In this document: positions 25,010 through 32,418 of the stretch, piece after piece | Layout: each line of letters begins with the position of its first letter | How positions within the stretch are numbered: position 1 is the stretch's first letter | NCBI RefSeq assembly: GCF_900215205.1 | Contig: NZ_OBDY01000052.1 | Span: 1 to 38,601, forward strand | Direction of reading: 5' to 3' | Length of the DNA: 38,601 nt | Source of the DNA: Paractinoplanes atraurantiacus | GTDB taxonomy: Bacteria; Actinomycetota; Actinomycetes; Mycobacteriales; Micromonosporaceae | The notes under the pieces: model-generated | Seen by the model: only the letters and a program-made list of their open reading frames with translations | What the model was told of the DNA's origin: nothing | Database searches by the model: none | Position numbers and translations under genes: made by a program

Positions 25010-26647
25010 TCAGTAGCGGAACTTGTGTCGCGAGCTGCGCCGGTTCACCCGGGCCGGTGCCGTTTCCCGGTTGTCGCCATGGCGCGGCGGCGCGGCCGGC
25101 TCATGGCCCTGGGGGAAATTTCGCATCGTCACCACGAAGCCCTGGACCAGGCGGTCCTCGCGCAGGTCGCGGTAGGTGGCCTCGATCAGCACCTGGGTCT
25201 TGTCGGCCCGCACCAGCGAGCAGAACACCACGCCGTCGCCGGAGCCCCGGAAGGCCTGGCGCAGCTGGTCGCGGTCATCCGGATGCACCAGGTCGTCGAG
25301 GGTGGCCAGCGGCGGAAGCTCCTCGGCGCCCAGCAGCTCGCGCAGTGACGGGCTGGCGTAGCGGATGCGCAGGTCCTCGTCGACCACCACCATGATGTTG
25401 GCGCTGTTGCGGATCACCGCGCGCAGATAGAGGTCGCTGTCGCGCCGGCCGACCGCCTCGACCAGGGAGATGCGGTCCAGCGCGAGCGCGGCCTGACCGG
25501 CCAGCACCTCCAGGGTGTCGCGGGTGGCGGTGAGGGTGTCCCGGCGCCCCTCGAGGATCAGGGCGCCGCCGCTGGGGCGGGCCACGGCGAGCGGCTCCAG
25601 CCGCAGCGGGCAGACCAGCGTGGCGTAGTCGCGGTCCTCCCCCTCGATCCACCAGCTGCGGGGCGGCGGGCCGGCCTCGGGGCCGGGCACCGCCTCGAGC
25701 GGGAGCCGGCGGTCGTCGACGGCGAAGTCGGTGCCGCGGAGGGCGTCCGGCGGCATGAGCTCGGCGATCGCGGCGCGGACGGCTTTGTCGACGGCCGCCG
25801 TGTCGGCCGCGGCGACCAGGGCGGCGCTCGCCTGGCGCAGGCCGCGCTCGCGGGCCAGGGCCCGCCCGTTCAGGGCCACCGAGTCGGTCAGCCGGGTGAT
25901 GGTCAGCAGCAGGGTGATCGCGCCGGCGACGGCGATCACCACACCGTCGCCGACCGTGCCGTGGATCGCCTCGATCAGCAGGACGACCGGCGGGGTGGCG
26001 ACCGAGAGGCCCAGCAGGGCGGCCCAGCGCCCCCGCCACGGGCTCGGGCGCGGCGTCGCGGGCTCGGTGAGCCGCACCATCGACGGGTGCAGCGCGGCGG
26101 CGCCCCAGGCCAGGTAGAGCACCACGAACCCGGTCTCGCTCAGCCGGCCCGGCCACAGCGGCTGCACGATGTCGCTGACCAGCACGCCCACCGCGCCGGC
26201 GACCAGCAGCGTGGCCGAGACGTTGCGGCCCACGGCGACCAGCACGCGGACGACGACGGCGAGGAGCAGAAGGGCCCCGATGACGTACGACCCGGAGACG
26301 TCCCCGATCCGGCCGGCGTCGCCGACGGCGAACACCCAGACCACCAGCAGGGTGGAGCACGCCAGCGCGAGCAGGTCGATGAGCCGTGCCCGGTCGACCA
26401 GGATCGCTCCGATGCGGGTCAGCTGCAGCAGGCCGCCGGCGACCAATACGCACATGACGTAGAAGCAGACATCGGCCACGCCGGGGTGATCCAGCGCGGT
26501 CAGCACGTCGCCGGCGGCGCTGGCCACGATGGCGCCGGCGAGAAGGAGCCAGGGTCCGAGCCGGGCAGGTCGGTAGCGGCGGACCCCGTAGACGATGGCG
26601 GCCGCGCTACCGATCCCCAGCACAGCCCATTCGATGGCCCTCAGCAC
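25010..26647 (-). CDS. Membrane sensor with GAF and PAS domains but no output domain
   Basis: A 545-residue protein. The first ~250 residues hold about nine hydrophobic segments, as in the sensor part of actinobacterial GGDEF/EAL proteins. A GAF-like region (about 265-395, with LVCPLRLEPLAVARPSGGAL and LEVLAGQAALALDRISLVEA) and a PAS domain (about 405-510, MVVVDEDLRIRYASPSLREL, then HPDDRDQLRQAFRGSGDGVV) follow. After the PAS domain there are only about 35 residues, basic and Pro-rich, and the protein ends. Relatives usually continue into GGDEF, EAL or a kinase. There is no sign of a downstream remnant. It may act through a partner protein. Confidence 0.82.
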   Translation of the reverse strand: MLRAIEWAVLGIGSAAAIVYGVRRYRPARLGPWLLLAGAIVASAAGDVLTALDHPGVADVCFYVMCVLVAGGLLQLTRIGAILVDRARLIDLLALACSTLLVVWVFAVGDAGRIGDVSGSYVIGALLLLAVVVRVLVAVGRNVSATLLVAGAVGVLVSDIVQPLWPGRLSETGFVVLYLAWGAAALHPSMVRLTEPATPRPSPWRGRWAALLGLSVATPPVVLLIEAIHGTVGDGVVIAVAGAITLLLTITRLTDSVALNGRALARERGLRQASAALVAAADTAAVDKAVRAAIAELMPPDALRGTDFAVDDRRLPLEAVPGPEAGPPPRSWWIEGEDRDYATLVCPLRLEPLAVARPSGGALILEGRRDTLTATRDTLEVLAGQAALALDRISLVEAVGRRDSDLYLRAVIRNSANIMVVVDEDLRIRYASPSLRELLGAEELPPLATLDDLVHPDDRDQLRQAFRGSGDGVVFCSLVRADKTQVLIEATYRDLREDRLVQGFVVTMRNFPQGHEPAAPPRHGDNRETAPARVNRRSSRHKFRY

Positions 26648-26692
26648 GCACTACTAGTACCAGTGGCGTCGCTGTGTGTCCATGTCGCCCTG

Positions 26693-27421
26693 TCAGGCCG
26701 GAAGACCGCCCACCTGGGTGTTGACCCACGCACGGATGGAGGGCAGGTCGCCGTAGATGGACGGGGCGGTGGCGCAGGTCGAGCTGTTGTTGCCGGCCCG
26801 GCTGGTGACGCCGATCAGGGACCAGCGGCCGCTGATGGCGCGGACCTGCGGGCCGCCCGAGTCGCCGTAGCAGGCGCCGGCGTTGCCGTTCGTGTTGTTG
26901 GTGCAGATCTCGTACGCGGCGTTGATGCCCGCGCAGCGGCTGTCGGCCACGATCGAGGTGTCGAGCTCGTTGGCCACGCGCGGGGTGGAGCCGCACCCGC
27001 GGGTGGGGCAGGTCTGACCCCAGCCGATGATGCGGGTCGCGGTGCCGACCGCACCCGACGCGGTCGGGATCGGGGCGGGGGCGTAGGTCACGGAGCTGGC
27101 CAGTTCCAGGAGTTTGACGTCGATCGACGGGTGGTTGACGGCCCTTCGCACGGCGACCACGGTGCCGCCGCCGGCCCGGTCGACACTGCCGACGCGTACG
27201 GAGGAAGGGGTCGGGCAGTGTTTGGCCGTGACCGCCCAGTTGGCCTTGATGAGCGAGCCGGTGCAGCCCAACACGTAGACCATGAACGAGTAGTTCTCGC
27301 TGGCCGGGCGGCCGTTGACGACGTTCGTGCCGACGCCGGGATCGGCGCTCGCGGCGGCCGGCGTGAGCAGGCCGGCCGCCACCACGCAGAGTGCGACGAG
27401 CGTTCGGGCGAGGATGCGCAT
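26693..27421 (-). CDS. Secreted chymotrypsin-fold serine protease (S1)
   Basis: A 242-residue preprotein. The signal peptide MRILARTLVALCVVAAGLL leads into AAASA, and mature sequence VVNGRPASENYSFMVYV begins soon after. The catalytic triad is His in WAVTAKHC, Asp in NHPSIDVKLLELA and Ser in GACYGDSGGPQV. Cys pairs flank the His and the Ser. The VVNG start suggests activation by cleavage of a very short propeptide. It is a trypsin-like protease, exported for protein degradation. The ribosome-binding site GGAGGA lies wholly within the stem of a hairpin directly before ATG 27421, so translation is likely controlled or needs hairpin opening. Confidence 0.92.
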   Translation of the reverse strand: MRILARTLVALCVVAAGLLTPAAASADPGVGTNVVNGRPASENYSFMVYVLGCTGSLIKANWAVTAKHCPTPSSVRVGSVDRAGGGTVVAVRRAVNHPSIDVKLLELASSVTYAPAPIPTASGAVGTATRIIGWGQTCPTRGCGSTPRVANELDTSIVADSRCAGINAAYEICTNNTNGNAGACYGDSGGPQVRAISGRWSLIGVTSRAGNNSSTCATAPSIYGDLPSIRAWVNTQVGGLPA

Positions 27422-27458
27422 CGGTTTGTCCTCCTCGAATTCGATGGAGGACAAACCG
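27422..27458 (-). promoter_or_regulatory. Hairpin that buries the ribosome-binding site of the serine protease gene
   Basis: On the minus strand CGGTTTGTCCTCC (27446-27458) and GGAGGACAAACCG (27422-27434) are exact 13-base complements. The 11-base spacer contains the self-complementary TCGAATTCGA. The whole 37 bases form a palindrome with one unpaired base, ending directly at ATG 27421, and the only Shine-Dalgarno sequence (GGAGGA) is in the 3' arm. It may be an RNA switch, an operator, or both. Confidence 0.85.
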
Positions 27459-27466
27459 TAGCCATT

Positions 27467-27480
27467 GATAGACGTCTATC
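27467..27480. promoter_or_regulatory. Perfect 14-bp palindrome upstream of the serine protease
   Basis: GATAGAC joined to GTCTATC is a perfect palindrome, imperfectly extended to TTGATAGACGTCTATCGA (27465-27482). It is AT-rich against its surroundings and lies nine bases upstream of the hairpin, where a promoter would be. A dimeric regulator site is the simplest reading. TACGGT at the upstream edge of the hairpin could be the -10 box. Confidence 0.6.
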
Positions 27481-27499
27481 GATACATCCCAGCCGGACC

Positions 27500-28363
27500 C
27501 TACCGCGGGCCGATGGCCCGCATGGCCGTGCGCACCTGCGACAGCGGGTCCGGGCCGAGCGGGCGCAGCACGATCGTGTCGGCGCCGGCCGCGCGCAGGG
27601 ACTCGATCTTGCCGGGGATCTCCTCGGCCGGGCCGATCAGCGAGAAGACCTCGGACGGGTCCACGCCGAGCCAGGCCGCCTGGCCCTCGACCATCTCGCG
27701 GGTCACCTCGAAGTCGTCGGTGCGCAGGTACGTGAAGACGATCAGCTCGTGGGCCGGGCGGTCGCCGGCGGCACGGCCCTTCCCGATGTGCGCGAGGGCA
27801 GCGGCGATCTCGGCCGGCCCGGCGCCCTCGGCCAGGATCGTGCCGTCGGCCACGCGGCCCGACAGCTCCAGAGACTTCGGCTTCACCACGCCCGTGACGA
27901 TCGGCGGGACCACGCGCGGCGGGTGCACCAGGGAGATGCCGTCCAGTGTCACCTCCTGGCCGTGCAGGGTCACCGTCTCCCCCGCCAGCAGACCCCGCGC
28001 GCCCACGATGGTCTCCTCCAGCAGCGCCAGCTTGCGGGTGCGTTCGGCGCCCACCTTGCGCATCCAGTCCGGCACGCCGTGGCCGACACCCGCGACCAGC
28101 CGGCCCTCGTGCACCCGGGCCAGGTTGCCCAGCTCCATGGCCAGCAGCGCCGGGTTGCGCAGGGCGACCGGCGCGATGCCGATGCCCACCCGCAGGTGGG
28201 AGGTGGCGGCCAGGGCGAGCGCGGCCGAGCTGATCGAGCCGGTCCAGCCGAGGTCCTCGATCACCCACAGGTCGTCCGCGCCGAGCCGCTCGAGGTCGGT
28301 GGCGAAGCCGGTCAGCTCTTCGGGCTGCCGGTCACGGTCGAACATGAATCCGATCCTGGTCAT
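27500..28363 (-). CDS. LLM-class (luciferase-fold, F420-type) oxidoreductase
   Basis: A 287-residue TIM-barrel oxidoreductase of the bacterial luciferase superfamily: MTRIGFMFDRDRQPEELTGF, then LWVIEDLGWTGSISSAALAL, RVGIGIAPVALRNPALLAME, the LVAGVGHGVPDWM block and LLAGETVTLHG. Actinobacterial members mostly use coenzyme F420, fewer use FMN; the cofactor is inferred. It reduces or oxidises an unknown substrate. It lies 12 bp downstream of the DoxX-like gene on the same strand, so the two may be cotranscribed. Confidence 0.9.
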   Translation of the reverse strand: MTRIGFMFDRDRQPEELTGFATDLERLGADDLWVIEDLGWTGSISSAALALAATSHLRVGIGIAPVALRNPALLAMELGNLARVHEGRLVAGVGHGVPDWMRKVGAERTRKLALLEETIVGARGLLAGETVTLHGQEVTLDGISLVHPPRVVPPIVTGVVKPKSLELSGRVADGTILAEGAGPAEIAAALAHIGKGRAAGDRPAHELIVFTYLRTDDFEVTREMVEGQAAWLGVDPSEVFSLIGPAEEIPGKIESLRAAGADTIVLRPLGPDPLSQVRTAMRAIGPR

Positions 28364-28375
28364 GCCGATAGATGA

Positions 28376-28741
28376 TCACACCCAGACGGTCGCGAGCCAG
28401 ACCGCCACGGCGGCCAGCACGAGAAGCACGATGTTGAAGCCGATCAGCCGGGCCTCGCCGCGCGAGAGGTGCAGCGCGATGCCGCCGATCTGGACGAGCA
28501 CGAGCCCGGCGGCCGCGGCGAGGGCCAGCCCGGGCAGGATCCCGGTCAGTGGCGGGAGGATCAGGCCCACGGCGCCCAGGACCTCCAGCACGCCGATCGT
28601 CCGCAGCAAGGGCAGCGGAACCGTGTCGACCCAGCCCATCATCGGCCGCAGCTGGTCGCGGCTCCGGAGCACCTTGAGACCGCCGGAGTACAGGTAGACG
28701 AGGGCGAGCAGCGCGGCGACGATCCAGTAGGCGATGTGCAT
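28376..28741 (-). CDS. DoxX-like four-helix membrane protein
   Basis: A 121-residue protein with four transmembrane helices: IAYWIVAALLALVYLYSGGL, LLRTIGVLEVLGAVGLILPP, LPGLALAAAAGLVLVQIGGI and IGFNIVLLVLAAVAVWLATV. The SGGLKVLRSRDQLRPMM and RTIGVLEVLGAVGLILP pieces are typical of DoxX-like proteins, which are found with redox genes; their reaction is unclear. It is divergent from an HxlR-type regulator gene, a common arrangement, but that regulator is truncated here. Confidence 0.9.
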   Translation of the reverse strand: MHIAYWIVAALLALVYLYSGGLKVLRSRDQLRPMMGWVDTVPLPLLRTIGVLEVLGAVGLILPPLTGILPGLALAAAAGLVLVQIGGIALHLSRGEARLIGFNIVLLVLAAVAVWLATVWV

Positions 28742-28750
28742 GGTTGGATC

Positions 28751-28993
28751 ATGCGGCACTTTCGAAGGGCCTACAAAAGGCACATGCTGACCCTGACGTT
28801 GCGCCACCTCGAGCGCGACGGCCTGGTCTCCCGCACGGCGTACGCCGAGGTGCCGCCCCGGGTCGAGTACGCGCTGACCACCATGGGCCGAAGCCTGATC
28901 GCGCCCGCGCTGGCGCTGGCCGGATGGGCCATCGAGCACGTGCCGGCGATCGAGGCCAGCCGCGCCGCGTACGGGACACAGCGCGACGGCTGA
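28751..28993 (+). pseudogene. HxlR-family regulator lacking its N-terminal part
   Basis: The frame from ATG 28751 gives 80 residues. From HMLTLTLRHLERDGLVSRTA through VPPRVEYALTTMGRSLIAPA to the end it matches the second half of an HxlR winged-helix protein. The usual first ~45 residues, with the conserved Cys and the first helices, are missing. MRHFRRAYKR seems to be the remnant of the FRRAIPGISQR-type stretch with an internal loss. Only 9 bp separate it from the divergent doxX start, so no space is left for the lost part. It is likely non-functional as a DNA-binding protein. Confidence 0.75.
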
Positions 28994-29011
28994 CAATGGC
29001 AGGATCGACCG

Positions 29012-30202
29012 ATGCCAATCCTCTTCGACGGTCGGCTGCCGGTCGCGTACGGCCAGGGCTACCTGACGAGCCGCGAGCTGCCCGACATGGACCGCGCGTT
29101 CGCCGGCCAGGTCAACGGGCTCTGCGGCGCCGGCGATCCCGGCACGCTCTTCCTCATGACCGGCACGCATTCGGGCCAGGTCAACTTCACCATTGAGGTG
29201 TACGAGGTGGAGCCCCCGCCCGCCGGCCCGGCCTGGGAAGAGGTCGTCGAGGTGTCCTTCATGCCGCGGGCGGCCACGGTCGGCCTCGTCCCCTGGGGCG
29301 ACGGTGCCCTGGCCGAGCTGGGACTTCCGCGGCGGCTGTACCGGGTCCGGTACTGCGCGGCCGGCATGGACGAGGGCAGCAAACCGTACGGGGCCTTCGA
29401 TCCGGACGAGATCGAGGACGGCGACTACACGTACATGGATCAGCGCCCGGACCGCTACCTGTTGTGTTTCTGGCCGGACGACAAGGACCGGGGCGACGCC
29501 ATCCTCCGGCGGACCAGCGCCTCGGCCGCCTACTGGCACAACTGGGCCGCCGGGCTCGCGGCCCCGCCGACGCTGTGGGAGCAGGTCGAGGCCGTGGAGC
29601 GAGAGCGCGAGGAGCAGGCGCGCCGAGCGGCCGAGTACCGGCGGCGGGAGGAGGCGCGGCTCTGGGGCGGCCGCCCGCCGAGCGACCGGCTGCGCCAGGT
29701 CAAGGGCAACGTGCACGGCATGGCCCGGCTCGACCGCGACCTGGTCGACGGGGTGGCCGGGGCCGGCGACGAGACGCAGCGGCGGATCGCGATCTGGGCG
29801 GCCCGGCGGGCGTTCGCCTACGCCGGGGTCGGGGATCTCGACTGGATGGCGCCCGCGTGGGCCGCACTGGAGAGGGGCGAGCCGCTGCCGGCCGAGTACA
29901 CCGACTCGAAGGCCCTCTGGACGCGGATCCTGGGTGCGGCGCCCACGACGTACTCGAAGGTCTCGCTCCGCCCGCTCTACGAGAGCCTGGACAAGCGGCT
30001 GCCCCGCCTCCTCGACGGCCCGGTCGACCGGGTCGCCATGGCCGCCCCGGCGCTGTGGGCGGCCGCCGAGCCGGACCCGCTGCGGGCGGCGCTGGAGGCA
30101 CTGTGGGCGGGCGTGACCACGTACGCCCAGGAACGCTCTGTCTTCCTGGACGACGTGCGGCGGGCCTTTCCGATCGTGGACCGGAAAGGCCCGTCGAACT
30201 AG
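29012..30202 (+). CDS. Two-part protein of unknown function
   Basis: A 396-residue soluble protein. Residues 1-170 look beta-rich and compact (FDGRLPVAYGQGYLTSRELP, then GTLFLMTGTHSGQVNFTIEV, then YLLCFWPDDKDRG). Residues about 185-225 form a charged helix, probably a coiled coil (VEREREEQARRAAEYRRREE). The rest is an alpha-helical domain (DETQRRIAIWAARRAFAYAG to the end). I recognise neither part. There is no signal peptide or membrane segment. ATG 29012 has AGGA upstream. It follows the truncated HxlR gene by 18 bp and shares its stop, as CTAG, with the converging fprA. Confidence 0.75.
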   Translation: MPILFDGRLPVAYGQGYLTSRELPDMDRAFAGQVNGLCGAGDPGTLFLMTGTHSGQVNFTIEVYEVEPPPAGPAWEEVVEVSFMPRAATVGLVPWGDGALAELGLPRRLYRVRYCAAGMDEGSKPYGAFDPDEIEDGDYTYMDQRPDRYLLCFWPDDKDRGDAILRRTSASAAYWHNWAAGLAAPPTLWEQVEAVEREREEQARRAAEYRRREEARLWGGRPPSDRLRQVKGNVHGMARLDRDLVDGVAGAGDETQRRIAIWAARRAFAYAGVGDLDWMAPAWAALERGEPLPAEYTDSKALWTRILGAAPTTYSKVSLRPLYESLDKRLPRLLDGPVDRVAMAAPALWAAAEPDPLRAALEALWAGVTTYAQERSVFLDDVRRAFPIVDRKGPSN

Positions 30203-31548
30203 CCGTTGCAGATGTCGGTCATCTCGTCGCGGGCGACGACCTTGATGCGCTGGCGGCCGTGCGGCTCGCCGAGGGTGATCTCGTGCGCGTCCAGCTTCTG
30301 CCAGCCCTCCCAGGTGGTGATGGGCAGGCCGCGGCCGCGCAGGTAGTTCGTCACGTCGTCGTGCTCGCGCGACGGGGCCGTCGGCAGCTTGTCGACGTCG
30401 GCCAGCAGGCTGGTGATCGTCTCGCCGGCGTCGCCCTTGGTGTGGCCGATGAGGCCGACCGGGCCGCGCTTGATCCAGCCGGTGACGTACATGCCGGGGA
30501 TGTGCTCGCCGTCGAGGTCGAGGATGCGGCCGGCCTCGTGCGGGATGGTGCCGGTCCTGGTGTCGAACGGCAGGTCGGGCAGGGCGGTGCTCAGATATCC
30601 GACCGCGCGGTAGACGGCCTGGACGTCCCAGTCGGTGAACTCGCCGGTGCCGCGGACCCAGCCGTCGCCGGTGAGCTCCTGCGTCTCCGTACGCAGGCCC
30701 TCGACCTTGCCGTTGTCGCCCAGAACCTCGACCGGCGCCTGGAGGAAGTGCAGGTGCAGGCGGCGCGGGCGGTCCTCGCGGGGGTCGCGGACGGCCCAGT
30801 TCTGCAGGATGTCGACGCACATCTTGACGTGCCGGGTCTGCCGCATCGCCTCGAGGCTGCCCTCGTCGAACTCGATGCCCTCGGGGTGCACGATGACGTC
30901 GACGTTCGGCGAGTGGTCGAGCTCGCGCAGCTCCTGCGGGGTGAACTTGACCTGGGCCGGGCCGCGCCGCGAGAAGACGTGCACGTCGGTGACCGGGCTG
31001 TTCTTCAGGTGCTGGTAGACGTTGTCCGGGATCTCGGTCTCGAGCAGCTCGTCGGCCGTCTTGGCCAGGATCCGGGCCACGTCGACGGCGACGTTGCCGG
31101 CGCCGATCACGGCGACCTTCTGGGCGGTCAGCGGCCAGTCGCGGGACACGTCGGGGTGCCCGTTGTACCAGGACGCGAAGTCGGCGGCGCCGTAGCTGCC
31201 CAGCTTGTCGATGCCGGGGATGTCGAGCTCGCGGTCCTTCTCGGCGCCGGTGGCGATGATCGTCGCGTCGTAGAAGCGGCTCATCTCCTCGGGCTTGACG
31301 TCCACGCCGTAGGCGACGTTGCCGATGAAGCGGATCCGCGGGTTGTCCATCACCCGGTGGAGAGCCTTGATGATCTCCTTGATGCGCGGGTGGTCCGGCG
31401 CGACGCCGTATCGGATCAGACCGTAGGGGGTCGGGAGCTTGTCGAAGATGTCGACGGTGACGTTCTCGACGGCCTTGATGAGGTGGTCGGCGGCGTAGAT
31501 GCCGGCCGGGCCGGCGCCGATGACGGCAACCCGCAGAGGGCGGTTCAT
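30199..31548 (-). CDS. fprA: Ferredoxin/NADPH oxidoreductase, FprA type
   Basis: A 449-residue flavoprotein of the adrenodoxin-reductase-like FprA family. It has the FAD fold VAVIGAGPAGIYAADHL at residues 7-23, PTPYGLIRYGVAPDHPRIKE, the NADP-binding VAVIGAGNVAVDVARIL, and the closing GWIKRGPVGLIGHTKGDAGE. It moves electrons between NADPH and ferredoxins for P450s or Fe-S assembly. An iron-box-like site lies 24 bp upstream of ATG 31548, suggesting IdeR/DtxR control. It converges on the 396-residue gene with overlapping stops. Confidence 0.94.
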   Translation of the reverse strand: MNRPLRVAVIGAGPAGIYAADHLIKAVENVTVDIFDKLPTPYGLIRYGVAPDHPRIKEIIKALHRVMDNPRIRFIGNVAYGVDVKPEEMSRFYDATIIATGAEKDRELDIPGIDKLGSYGAADFASWYNGHPDVSRDWPLTAQKVAVIGAGNVAVDVARILAKTADELLETEIPDNVYQHLKNSPVTDVHVFSRRGPAQVKFTPQELRELDHSPNVDVIVHPEGIEFDEGSLEAMRQTRHVKMCVDILQNWAVRDPREDRPRRLHLHFLQAPVEVLGDNGKVEGLRTETQELTGDGWVRGTGEFTDWDVQAVYRAVGYLSTALPDLPFDTRTGTIPHEAGRILDLDGEHIPGMYVTGWIKRGPVGLIGHTKGDAGETITSLLADVDKLPTAPSREHDDVTNYLRGRGLPITTWEGWQKLDAHEITLGEPHGRQRIKVVARDEMTDICNG

Positions 31549-31572
31549 GGTCGCGGTTCCTTAACAAGATCG

Positions 31573-31592
31573 ACGTTAGGCAAACCTAACTG
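31573..31592 (-). promoter_or_regulatory. IdeR/DtxR-type iron box upstream of fprA
   Basis: On the minus strand AGTTAGGTTTGCCTAACGT matches the consensus TTAGGTTAGCCTAACCTAA closely; the core GTTAGG-N4-CCTAAC is a perfect inverted repeat (31575-31590). A second palindrome AACCTAGGTT (31602-31611) lies just upstream and could be an additional half-box. The location, 24 bp before the start codon, fits iron-dependent repression of fprA. Confidence 0.75.
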
Positions 31593-31720
31593 TAAAACCT
31601 CAACCTAGGTTCAGATCAAATCAGGTCCCGCCGGGTGATATTCCGTCGCGCAGCGTGACGAGACCCACCGTGCTATTAAACCCATGGGGAATGTAGGGTT
31701 GCGATGGCAGACACCATGAT

Positions 31721-31730
31721 CAACTAGTTG
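31721..31730. promoter_or_regulatory. Palindrome before the DUF1684-ABC operon
   Basis: CAACTAGTTG is a perfect ten-base palindrome ten bases before ATG 31741. The rest of the 192-bp gap between fprA and this operon holds the iron box and no gene. It may be an operator or part of the promoter; ten bases alone is weak evidence. Confidence 0.3.
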
Positions 31731-31740
31731 AGGCCCCTCC

Positions 31741-32418
31741 ATGACGGCAGACGAACACGCTGCGTGGCGACAGGCGCGCGAGCGCTCGGTCACCGCGCCC
31801 ACCGGCAATCTCGCCCTGGTCGAGACCCGCTGGGGCGCCGACGACCCGGCTTCGATTCTCGAGGATCAGCCACCCACAGTAACCGCCAGCACGCTGGCCC
31901 GACGTGATTTGATCACGGGCATCGAGCAGCGCGGCGTCCGCCTCTGGGACGCCGAGTCGCCGGCGATCCGTGCCTTCGCAGGCATTGACGCGTACGCATA
32001 TTCCCAGGACTGGGTGCTCGAGGGCACCTGGACCGAGGTGCCGGGGGCCCGCCACCTGCCCTTCGAGCACGCCCGCGACGAGGGCCGCACCCGTGACCTT
32101 CCGGTGCCGGGTGATATTCACCTCACCATCGCCGGGCGCGACTACAACCTGAGCGCCTTCGACGACGAGGGCACTCTCCTGCTGGTCTTCGGCGACCCCA
32201 CGAACGGCACCGAGACCTACCACTCCGGCCGTTTCCTGTTCCCCACACTCACGCCGGGGACCAACAAGATCGTTCTCGACTTCAACCGGGCGTTCGTGCC
32301 GCCGTGTGGGTTCTCCGCGGCCTACAACTGCCCGATGCCGCCACCGCAGAACCGCATCGCCGTCCCGGTCCTCGCCGGCGAGAAGCTCCCTCTGTTCAAG
32401 AATGGATACGCAGTATGA
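31741..32418 (+). CDS. DUF1684 protein leading an ABC importer operon
   Basis: A 225-residue soluble protein. The C-terminal block KIVLDFNRAFVPPCGFSAAY followed by NCPMPPPQNRIAVPVLAGEK is the diagnostic DUF1684 signature (DFNRAxNPPCAFxxxxxCPLPPxENRL). The N-terminus starts HAAWRQARERSVTAPTGNLA, as in the family. No enzymatic function is established to my knowledge. Its stop overlaps the start of the substrate-binding protein as ATGA, which ties it to the transporter. There is no signal peptide, so it acts in the cytoplasm. Confidence 0.88.
   Translation: MTADEHAAWRQARERSVTAPTGNLALVETRWGADDPASILEDQPPTVTASTLARRDLITGIEQRGVRLWDAESPAIRAFAGIDAYAYSQDWVLEGTWTEVPGARHLPFEHARDEGRTRDLPVPGDIHLTIAGRDYNLSAFDDEGTLLLVFGDPTNGTETYHSGRFLFPTLTPGTNKIVLDFNRAFVPPCGFSAAYNCPMPPPQNRIAVPVLAGEKLPLFKNGYAV

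Noticed and set aside
25961..28375. Long plus-strand open frame of about 800 codons opposite the sensor, serine protease and LLM genes
   Set aside because: It is rich in Gly, Arg, Asp, His and Gln with no domain pattern, and every part is explained by well-supported minus-strand genes with signal peptides and catalytic motifs.
28376..31567. Minus-strand open frame of over 1000 codons spanning fprA, the 396-residue gene and doxX
   Set aside because: Only its last part is DoxX. The rest is out of frame with fprA and antisense to the 396-residue gene, a shadow caused by high GC.
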